Part shown: positions 24,088-29,822 of the stretch, piece after piece
Layout: each line of letters opens with the position of its first letter
Numbering within the stretch: the stretch's first letter is position 1
Source: an uncultured Candidatus Melainabacteria bacterium
GTDB taxonomy: Bacteria; Cyanobacteriota; Vampirovibrionia; LMEP-6097
NCBI GenBank assembly: GCA_937927525.1
Contig: CALBDR010000367.1
Span: 1 to 29,822 of the forward strand
DNA: 29,822 nt
Direction: 5' to 3'
Made by a program: the position numbers and the translations under genes
Notes under the pieces: model-generated
Database searches by the model: none
What the model saw: the letters and a program-made list of their open reading frames with translations, nothing else
Told to the model about the DNA's origin: nothing

Positions 24088-24376
24088 TATTTTTACTAAT
24101 TGCTTGAATCTTACTACGTAAAGTATCTTTACCTTCAGGTCTCTTGTTACTAGTTGCTGCTTGTTCAGAGGCTACTTTTTGCTTCTTTAGAGCGGGTTGA
24201 TTTAATAACCTCGCTATATATTCCTCAGGGCTTTCTTCTCCTTGATGATACTCTTCGCCTTGAATTGTTTCATCAAATTTTACAGTGTTATATGAAGAAA
24301 TCTGACAGCTTTGAGTTAACTTTCTGGGTCTTGCTTGATGCTTTAATACTATTTTAATATTAGAAGTTTGGTTCAT
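24053..24376 (-). CDS. Small 107-aa hydrophilic protein, unknown
   Basis: Not recognised. Residues 1-45 could form a beta-rich segment (SNIKIVLKHQ, QISSYNTVKF). The rest is acidic then basic, with SPEEYIARLLNQP as a probable short helix and a Lys/Ser/Thr-rich disordered tail (about 70-107). The ATG at 24376 is preferred; a TTG five codons upstream is possible. No promoter at the usual short distance is visible. It overlaps the end of mutS by 35 bases and otherwise fills the mutS-to-648-aa gap, which favours a real gene over chance. Confidence 0.5.
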   Translation of the reverse strand: MNQTSNIKIVLKHQARPRKLTQSCQISSYNTVKFDETIQGEEYHQGEESPEEYIARLLNQPALKKQKVASEQAATSNKRPEGKDTLRSKIQAISKNIKPSSKPETTE

Positions 24377-24404
24377 ATAAAAAGCACCCAAAACCCAAAT
24401 AAGC

Positions 24405-24410
24405 TATCAT
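24405..24410 (+). promoter_or_regulatory. Possible -10 of the membrane-thioesterase fusion gene
   Basis: TATCAT, 18 bases before the ATG at 24429. The leader has no Shine-Dalgarno. The hexamer's other strand reads ATGATA and could serve a divergent promoter. Confidence 0.3.
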
Positions 24411-24428
24411 ATTCTTAGTTAAGTTCTT

Positions 24429-26375
24429 ATGATTAGAAATTTATTTAAAAATCTTTTATGGGGAAATTCTGTAGCACTTGCCTGGACTTGGGGCATAGGT
24501 CTATTCTTTTCAGTACAAATGGCAGTTCAGTTCGGCTTTAAAGCCTTAATTGCTTATGTAACTGTTAATGCTTTGGGGCTTGCACTTTTCGGAGTTTTTA
24601 ATGAATTTATCGCGAAAAAATATGTAAATGGTGAAAATTTTGAAAAGAGATTTTTAGAAAAAGCCACAAATTTTAAAGTGCCGCTATTTATCTATCAACT
24701 TGTAGCTATTACTTTAACTTTATTTGCATGCTTAAAGTATGTAACCTTGCCTTTAGGGATACTTTCTTTCTTAGTAGCAGTTATGTTTATCGGTGCCACT
24801 ATATTTTTAGGGGAGGAATTTAAAATTGAGCGAATTAAATATAGCCATGCCTTTTTTGGTTTAACTTTGCTTGGAGTAATTGTTTATGTTGCAAACTCTG
24901 ATTTCTTAATTAAAGATCTGACAGCGTTAACCTCTTTACCTGCTGCGACAGTTTTAGAATCAAAGCTTGATTATTTTGCTTTAGCTATTCCGATTACACT
25001 TGGTTTTCTTTTTGGACCTTGGTTAGATCTTCAACACTGGCAAAGAGCTATTCAAATTAAAAAAGAAGGTGGTTCTATTGCTGGTTCATATATTACGGGA
25101 GCTATTATTTTCTGGGCTTTCTTAGTATTTGATGGTATGCTTGCTCTTTCTGCTTACTCTAACTCAGCATTTTTAGGTCAAGAATTTTCTTTTATAATGT
25201 CATTTAAGAGCATTATTACTAACGTAACTCACGCTGATGTGAACTTACATGGGATTTTAAATGCTTATGTGATTTTTGTTTGTATTGCATCTTTAGCAAC
25301 ATTTGACAGTGGTTATATTGCTTTCAAATGGTATACAGAGCCCATGGTAAAAGACTCTAAAAGCATAATTTTTAGTTTCTTCCCACCTAAGCTAGTCTCA
25401 TCCCCAATTCCATGGTTCTTTTTATGTATCATAACTGCGACTATAACTATGCATTTTGCTGAATTTGGTAAGTTTGTCGGCATGTTCGATGCTTCTCTTG
25501 TTCGCTTCTTTAGGTTCGAGCTTGAGTATTACCTTGCATTCTACGCTTCATTCTTTATCATGTACGCTGTAGCATTTATTAGATGTATACTTGATCCTAA
25601 GACTGATAAAAGCTTTTCTGCATTAAAATTATTTTCTACTAGTTTATGTAGCATCTCTATATTTGGAATTGGTTACTTTAATGAAAATATGATGATTATG
25701 GGCTTTGCCTCACTTGTTCCGCTTGTTTATGGTTTACTTACTAGTGGTTCATACGGTGTTAAACCAGAAGCAGCTTCGCTGTTTAGCTCTTCTAATCCAA
25801 GTCCAGTGAATCAAGAACAATCATCAAAACTAGTTACAGTGCCAGAACACCAACTTTTTACAAACCTTAATACTAGTGGTGATGCAAGGTTCTATAACTT
25901 ACCAGCTGGAGCTGAATTTATTACATCTAGTAACTCTTATGTATTAAATGGTGAGTTTGTTCATGAATTAACTCCAACCTACCAGGACACTAACTCTGTA
26001 GGTAATGTCTACTTTGCGATGTATGGTTTATGGGTAGGGAAAACTAGAGAAATGTTTTTCTCTCACACTATGCCTGACTTTGATGTGAATACCTCTGATT
26101 TCTTGATTTTAACGAAAGCTTTTAAACATAAGTATTTAAGAGAGATTCGTGAGTTTGAAAAGGTTACTATTCATTTGAAAATAAAAGGTTATAACCGTAA
26201 ATTTGTTACTATAGAGCATCGAATTTTAAATGAAGACCAACAATTCGTAGGTAAAGGCGAACAGGAGCTAATGTTCGTAGATTCTAAAACTTATGCTCTT
26301 ATTGATATTCCTAAAAAAGTAATTGATGCTCATTTACCATTCTATGAGCAAGCTAAAGAATTAGCTACGAAGTAG
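24429..26375 (+). CDS. 12-TM membrane protein fused to a hotdog thioesterase domain
   Basis: A 648-aa fusion. Residues 1-445 contain about 12 hydrophobic segments. The charged WLDLQHWQRA motif after the sixth recalls Na+/solute symporter-type (LeuT-fold) transporters, but that is inference. Residues about 446-505 form a Ser/Asn/Gln-rich linker. Residues about 515-640 resemble a hotdog-fold acyl-CoA or enediyne-type thioesterase: TNSVGNVYFAMYGLWVGKTREMFF is the Asn-x-x-Gly-Asn-Val-Tyr-Phe opening with a Trp/Arg-Glu helix, followed by alternating strands to the end. The catalytic domain would face the cytoplasm if the TM count is even. Possible roles are an acyl-thioester hydrolase coupled to transport or lipid/polyketide export. 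No Shine-Dalgarno. Likely monocistronic. Confidence 0.8.
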   Translation: MIRNLFKNLLWGNSVALAWTWGIGLFFSVQMAVQFGFKALIAYVTVNALGLALFGVFNEFIAKKYVNGENFEKRFLEKATNFKVPLFIYQLVAITLTLFACLKYVTLPLGILSFLVAVMFIGATIFLGEEFKIERIKYSHAFFGLTLLGVIVYVANSDFLIKDLTALTSLPAATVLESKLDYFALAIPITLGFLFGPWLDLQHWQRAIQIKKEGGSIAGSYITGAIIFWAFLVFDGMLALSAYSNSAFLGQEFSFIMSFKSIITNVTHADVNLHGILNAYVIFVCIASLATFDSGYIAFKWYTEPMVKDSKSIIFSFFPPKLVSSPIPWFFLCIITATITMHFAEFGKFVGMFDASLVRFFRFELEYYLAFYASFFIMYAVAFIRCILDPKTDKSFSALKLFSTSLCSISIFGIGYFNENMMIMGFASLVPLVYGLLTSGSYGVKPEAASLFSSSNPSPVNQEQSSKLVTVPEHQLFTNLNTSGDARFYNLPAGAEFITSSNSYVLNGEFVHELTPTYQDTNSVGNVYFAMYGLWVGKTREMFFSHTMPDFDVNTSDFLILTKAFKHKYLREIREFEKVTIHLKIKGYNRKFVTIEHRILNEDQQFVGKGEQELMFVDSKTYALIDIPKKVIDAHLPFYEQAKELATK

Positions 26376-26414
26376 TACTTATATATCATTCTTCAAAGTA
26401 ACAAGCATGATCAC

Positions 26415-26435
26415 TCCGCCCATTTTGCGGAATTT
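26415..26435 (+). terminator. Weak hairpin after the membrane-thioesterase gene
   Basis: TCCGC and GCGGA (26415-26419, 26427-26431) form a 5-base stem with a 7-base loop, followed by ATTTT. It is short and has only a brief T-run, so it is a marginal terminator. Confidence 0.35.
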
Positions 26436-26478
26436 TGACCCCTAAAATTTTTAGCTAAAAAACTACATGATTATTTTC

Positions 26479-28008
26479 ATGTATGCAAAATCTTATTCAG
26501 CTATGCTTTTAGGTGTTAATGTCAAGCTAATTGATGTTGAGCTTGATATAAGTGGTGGTTTACCCCAGTTCCAAATCATAGGGCTAGCTAGTAAAGCTAT
26601 AGCTGAAGCTAAGCAGCGAGTAGCTGTTGCTATGCAAAGTTCCGGCTTTGAGCTTGCACCAAAAAAGATTCTTGTAAATTTATGTCCAGCCGATATGAAG
26701 AAGGAGGGACCTCAGTTCGATTTGGCTATCGCTGCCTTGCTTTTAAAAAACTTTAATTACGTTAAAGCTACAGCAGAGTTTTTTTCTAAGTCTTGTTTTA
26801 TCGCTGAATTAACACTTACTGGAGATTTGAAAAAAGTTAAGGGTTTAATATCATTTATTTTAGATTCAGTGAAACTAGGTGTAGAAAATATTTTTATTGC
26901 TAAAGAAGCTGAAGCAGATTTGCAAATTTTAAAACAGCACCAAGAATTACTAAAAGAAACTAATCTATATCTAGTTAAAGATTTAAAAGAATTAGTCGCA
27001 GCTTTAAATGATAGAGCTGTACTTGAAAGATTCTCCATAAAGAACTCTAGCTTTATAAATAAAGCAATATCGCAAAATAAAGACAAGCATCATGATCAAG
27101 TACTCTTTGAAGATGTCATCGGGCAAAGCCAGGCTAAAAGAGCTATTGAGATAGCAGTGGCTGGAAGGCATAACCTACTTATGGTAGGTCCACCTGGTTG
27201 TGGTAAGTCTTTACTCGCAAAAGCTGTAAAGTCTATCATCCCTAAACTGAGTGTTGAAAAGGCTCTTGAGACTGAAAGAATTAGAGAGCTTGCTAGCTTC
27301 TCTGATTTCAATGAAGATATTTTAAATGTTCCATATAGGTCACCACATAGTTCTTGCACTCCTGTATCTTTAGTTGGTGGTAGTGTACCAGTTACACCAG
27401 GGGAGGTTTCACTTGCGCATAATGGAATTCTGTTTTTAGATGAACTTGCAGAGTTCGATAGATTTACTCTAGATCAGTTAAGAGTGATACTCGATAATAA
27501 GAAAGTCGCTTTAAATAAAGGGATTTATAAGTATGAATACCCAGCTGATTTTATTCTAATAGCCGCTACTAACCCCTGTCCCTGTGGTTACTATGGAGAC
27601 ACTAAGAGAAACTGTATATGTTCGATGAAACAGATACAAAGATATATTTCGAAGATCTCCGGTCCATTACTGGATCGTATAGACATTGTGATTCATTTAA
27701 ATAGATTAGATTCTAAGGAGCGTGAACTATTATCAGAAGCTTCAAGAGGACTTACAAAGTCAGCAAATATATTAAAAAAGATAGAAAAAGTAAGAGCCTT
27801 TGTGAAAAAATCAAACTTAGACTCAAGCCTAGACAAAGAATCCCGCGACTTGCTTGCAAGAGCAGTAGAAAGCTTTGACCTATCAGCAAGAGCCCATACT
27901 AAGCTCATTAGGTTAGCAAGAACGATTGCAAATTTAGACTTTTCAAAAAATATTAAGCAAGAACATCTAGCTGAAGCAATCCAATACCGTGAAGACTTCC
28001 ACATATAG
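26479..28008 (+). CDS. comM: YifB/ComM-family Mg-chelatase-like AAA+ ATPase
   Basis: ComM-type hexameric helicase; in naturally transformable bacteria it promotes branch migration during integration of incoming DNA, and the family is widespread in others too. The N-terminal domain opens SYSAMLLGVNVKLIDVELDISGGLPQFQIIGL, typical of the family. Walker A GPPGCGKSL begins about residue 237, Walker B is ILFLDELAEF, and the NPCPCGYYGD and GPLLDRIDIVIHL blocks follow. At 509 aa it is normal length. I prefer the ATG at 26479 (MYAKSYSAML, as in relatives); an in-frame ATG at 26467 adds only four residues. Neither has a Shine-Dalgarno. It shows capacity for recombination or uptake, but no other competence gene is in the window. 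Confidence 0.94.
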   Translation: MYAKSYSAMLLGVNVKLIDVELDISGGLPQFQIIGLASKAIAEAKQRVAVAMQSSGFELAPKKILVNLCPADMKKEGPQFDLAIAALLLKNFNYVKATAEFFSKSCFIAELTLTGDLKKVKGLISFILDSVKLGVENIFIAKEAEADLQILKQHQELLKETNLYLVKDLKELVAALNDRAVLERFSIKNSSFINKAISQNKDKHHDQVLFEDVIGQSQAKRAIEIAVAGRHNLLMVGPPGCGKSLLAKAVKSIIPKLSVEKALETERIRELASFSDFNEDILNVPYRSPHSSCTPVSLVGGSVPVTPGEVSLAHNGILFLDELAEFDRFTLDQLRVILDNKKVALNKGIYKYEYPADFILIAATNPCPCGYYGDTKRNCICSMKQIQRYISKISGPLLDRIDIVIHLNRLDSKERELLSEASRGLTKSANILKKIEKVRAFVKKSNLDSSLDKESRDLLARAVESFDLSARAHTKLIRLARTIANLDFSKNIKQEHLAEAIQYREDFHI

Positions 28009-28049
28009 TATGAACAAAGACAAAGTCTTCAAAATTATCTAGTAATGAA

Positions 28050-28135
28050 GAGAAGGAGTTTACACATATCTGTTGCGAGCTTAGGGACCCAGTGAAGCTG
28101 GGGCGCAGCAACAGGTATGTGTAAAGCTCCTTCTC
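28050..28135. repeat. 86-base compound inverted repeat upstream of argH
   Basis: Two arms fold back almost perfectly: GAGAAGGAG/CTCCTTCTC (28050-28058 with 28127-28135), TTTACACATA/TATGTGTAAA (28059-28068 with 28116-28125), a wobble pair, then CTGTTGC/GCAACAG (28070-28076 with 28108-28114), with one bulged G at 28126. The apex holds a separate hairpin CCCAG-TGAAG-CTGGG (28088-28102). No T-run follows, so it is not a standard terminator. It ends 11 bases before the argH -10 hexamer. It may be a REP/MITE-like element, a cruciform regulatory site or a structured RNA. Confidence 0.85.
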
Positions 28136-28146
28136 GTGATTTGCTA

Positions 28147-28152
28147 TATAAT
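28147..28152 (+). promoter_or_regulatory. -10 of argH (leaderless type)
   Basis: A consensus TATAAT followed by 7 bases and the ATG at 28160. It decides the start of argH. Its -35 position would lie inside the 3' arm of the upstream inverted repeat. Confidence 0.6.
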
Positions 28153-28159
28153 TAACCCT

Positions 28160-29590
28160 ATGGTTAAGCAGACTACAGACCACGAATCAAAAGCAAAACT
28201 TTGGGGTGGAAGGTTCTCCCAAAGTGCTTCTGAAATTCTTGAAGAGTATAATGCCAGTATCACTTTTGATTACAGGCTTTATCAAGAAGATATCCAAGGT
28301 AGTTTAGCGCATGTAAAAATGCTTGCAAAGCAAGCAATAATATCGAAGAGGGAGGCAGAGTCTATCAGTGAAGCTCTTATTCAGGTTAGAGGCGAGATCT
28401 CTGAGGATCCTGAAAAGTGGGCTAGTGAAAGAATTTCTGATGAAGATATTCACATGGCTGTGGAGAGGCGCCTGATAGAAATTATCGGAGAGACAGCGAA
28501 GAAGCTACATACAGCAAGAAGTCGAAATGATCAAGTTGTTACTGACCTAAGACTGTGGATGAAAAAAGAAGTTACTGAACTAGAAAGTCTTTTGCTTAGT
28601 TTGAGAAAAGCTTTTTTGGACAGGGCTGAGCAAGATTTAGATGTTCTAGTTCCAGGTTATACTCACCTTCAACAAGCTCAGGCTATCAGTCTAGGTCATT
28701 TTTGGCTTGCTCATGAAGCTAGGTTCTCTAGAGATTTAGAGCGTTTAAAAGACGCACTGAAAAGAATTGATATTAATCCTTTAGGTTCTGGGGCACTTGC
28801 TGGATCTACTTTTAAACTTGATCGAGATTTTACTACTAGAGAACTAGATTTTAGAGAGCCTTCTAAAAATTCTTTAGATGCTGTTTCTGATAGGGACTTT
28901 GTGATTGAATATGAATTTGTGATTTCAATGATAATGCTCCACTTAAGCCAGTTTGCTGAGGAGATGATAGTTTGGAATTCACAAGAATTTTCTTTTATCG
29001 AAATCAGTGATGCTTACGCTACTGGTAGCAGTATGATGCCACAAAAGAAAAATCCTGATATCCCAGAATTACTTAGAGGTAAGGCTGGAAGAGTAATAGG
29101 GGTACTAAATGCACTTATGATTACAGTTAAAGGTCTTTCGCTTACTTATAATAAAGATCTTCAGGAAGATAAAGAGCAGCTTTTTATGGCTTCTGATACT
29201 GTGAAGAAATCTTTAACGATAGCTATAGATTTTCTCAAGAATATCACTCCTAATAAGGATAAAATGTATCAGGCTCTTACTAATAGCTTCGTTAATGCGA
29301 CTGATGCTGCTGAGTATTTAGTGAAAAAAGATTTAGCTTTTAGAGATGCATATACAGCAGTGGGGCAAGCTGTAGCTTACGCTATCGAAGCTAATAAATA
29401 TCTTCATGATTTAAGTTTAGAGGAATGGCAGAAATTCTCAGATTTATTTGAGGCAGATATTATTGATGTTTTGAAAATAGAAAACTGTGTCGATGCTCGT
29501 GATATTTATGGAGCGACTGCAAGGTCACAGGTTAAAGCTAGGATTAATGAGTTGAAAGATGTAGTAAATCTCCAAAGTTCAACGAATTAA
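28160..29590 (+). CDS. argH: Argininosuccinate lyase
   Basis: Last step of arginine synthesis: cleaves argininosuccinate into arginine and fumarate, as a cytoplasmic homotetramer of the fumarase/aspartase superfamily. KLWGGRFSQ opens the fold, TARSRNDQV and PGYTHLQQAQ are conserved active-site blocks, and the superfamily signature GSSMMPQKKNP lies at 289-299. At 476 aa the length is normal. A longer reading from a GTG at 28136 adds eight residues but lies across the -10 hexamer; ATG 28160 is 7 bases after it. Together with carB it points to functioning arginine synthesis. The gene is flanked by two large inverted repeats. Confidence 0.97.
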   Translation: MVKQTTDHESKAKLWGGRFSQSASEILEEYNASITFDYRLYQEDIQGSLAHVKMLAKQAIISKREAESISEALIQVRGEISEDPEKWASERISDEDIHMAVERRLIEIIGETAKKLHTARSRNDQVVTDLRLWMKKEVTELESLLLSLRKAFLDRAEQDLDVLVPGYTHLQQAQAISLGHFWLAHEARFSRDLERLKDALKRIDINPLGSGALAGSTFKLDRDFTTRELDFREPSKNSLDAVSDRDFVIEYEFVISMIMLHLSQFAEEMIVWNSQEFSFIEISDAYATGSSMMPQKKNPDIPELLRGKAGRVIGVLNALMITVKGLSLTYNKDLQEDKEQLFMASDTVKKSLTIAIDFLKNITPNKDKMYQALTNSFVNATDAAEYLVKKDLAFRDAYTAVGQAVAYAIEANKYLHDLSLEEWQKFSDLFEADIIDVLKIENCVDARDIYGATARSQVKARINELKDVVNLQSSTN

Positions 29591-29595
29591 TAAAT

Positions 29596-29695
29596 CCCAA
29601 CAAGTGCAAGTTCAAATTTAGGATCGTTCTATTATTGTGCAGTTCATATGAACTGCAAGTCGATACTCAAAAAATTTGAACTTACACTTGTTGGG
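29596..29695. repeat. 100-base inverted repeat with a central palindrome after argH
   Basis: The outer arms are 24 bases each (29596-29619 and 29672-29695) with a single mismatch; their outer ends are CCCAACAAGTG and CACTTGTTGGG. The centre holds a perfect 20-base palindrome (29638-29657) centred on CATATG. The element starts 5 bases after the argH stop and is followed by CTTCTTTT, so the outer stem could end transcription. The inserted palindrome is unusual for a terminator. A MITE-like element is an alternative, although no clear target-site duplication is seen. Confidence 0.85.
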
Positions 29696-29747
29696 CTTCT
29701 TTTAATCAATTGTTGAATCTTCTGAATTTCCTAATAATAAGCGTGAT

Positions 29748-29822
29748 ATGAAGCTTGCTTATCGGTCTGAGCTTTTGAATAATTTCAATTCATTGAAATT
29801 ATATTATGCGTTCGAACTGGCT
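29748..29822 (+). CDS. Partial unknown gene at the right edge
   Basis: An open frame from ATG 29748 to the edge (25 residues: MKLAYRSELLNNFNSLKLYY, then AFELA), hydrophobic and leucine-rich toward the end. No other ATG, GTG or TTG lies upstream in frame after the stop at 29703-29705. No strong -10 or Shine-Dalgarno supports the start, and a palindrome (29779-29802) falls inside it. Tentative. Confidence 0.3.
   Translation, partial: MKLAYRSELLNNFNSLKLYYAFELA
29779..29802. repeat. Palindrome near the right edge
   Basis: ATAATTTCAAT and ATTGAAATTAT, perfect 11-base arms separated by TC. AT-rich. It could be an operator or part of a coding sequence. Confidence 0.5.

Noticed and set aside
27096..27359. 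87-codon minus-strand frame inside comM
   Set aside because: Antisense shadow of the conserved Walker A region; no start signals.
28050..28135. Integron attC-like recombination site
   Set aside because: The fold is similar in size, but the core sites GTTRRRY and RYYYAAC are not present at the expected positions and no integrase is nearby.
28136..28159. Extended argH start at GTG 28136
   Set aside because: It would translate through the TATAAT hexamer; homologues begin near the KLWGGRFSQ block and ATG 28160 fits the leaderless spacing.
1..29822. tRNA, rRNA and CRISPR features
   Set aside because: Scanning the intergenic regions showed no cloverleaf with a TTCGAnTC-type arm, no rRNA signature and no regularly spaced repeats.

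Overview
This is a compact, AT-rich bacterial chromosome segment made mostly of housekeeping genes, with lineage-specific unknowns and one small accessory patch. TAA, TAG and TGA all act as stops, so the code is standard. There is no rRNA, tRNA, CRISPR array, intact transposase or phage structural gene. Phylum cannot be fixed from sequence alone. AT-richness, gene content and the number of large unrecognised proteins would fit a non-photosynthetic relative of Cyanobacteria (Melainabacteria/Vampirovibrionia-like) or another poorly cultured lineage; this is a low-confidence inference.

Layout: the tip of a minus-strand gene (1-20); an unknown 598-aa protein; a convergent ROK sugar kinase, HIT protein and asparaginase on the minus strand; then, divergently, an exported NTF2-like protein, tilS and hpt. 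Two large minus-strand unknowns follow (774 and 452 aa), the first with a possible nuclease motif. Next come a 68-aa ORF, carB and aroE. An accessory patch (15063-17125) holds an AbiEii/AbiEi-type toxin-antitoxin pair in reversed gene order, an orphan coding remnant and a decayed DUF4143 ATPase. After it lie a 5-formyltetrahydrofolate cyclo-ligase, topA, two small unknown genes, mutS, a membrane protein fused to a hotdog thioesterase domain, the comM/YifB ATPase and argH. argH sits between two large cruciform-capable inverted repeats, and an unknown partial gene begins near the right edge.

Genes are tightly packed: convergent stops overlap at 2002-2005, 6767-6783 and 24053-24087, and same-strand genes overlap at carB/aroE, the AbiE-like pair and the exported protein/tilS. 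Core functions are arginine and pyrimidine supply (carB, argH), shikimate (aroE), purine salvage (hpt), folate (5-FCL), tRNA decoding (tilS), and DNA topology, repair and uptake (topA, mutS, comM).

The main regulatory observation is that many genes have a -10 hexamer, often an extended TGn-TAnnnT, ending only 6-11 bases before the start codon and no Shine-Dalgarno. That predicts widespread leaderless mRNAs. Shine-Dalgarno-led exceptions are the 452-aa gene, the 63-aa gene, mutS and the gene at the left edge. The strongest novelty candidates are the leaderless pattern, the 12-TM/hotdog fusion, the UUCG hairpin covering the mutS ribosome site, the structured DNA on both sides of argH, and the inverted AbiE-like module with its in-frame downstream remnant.
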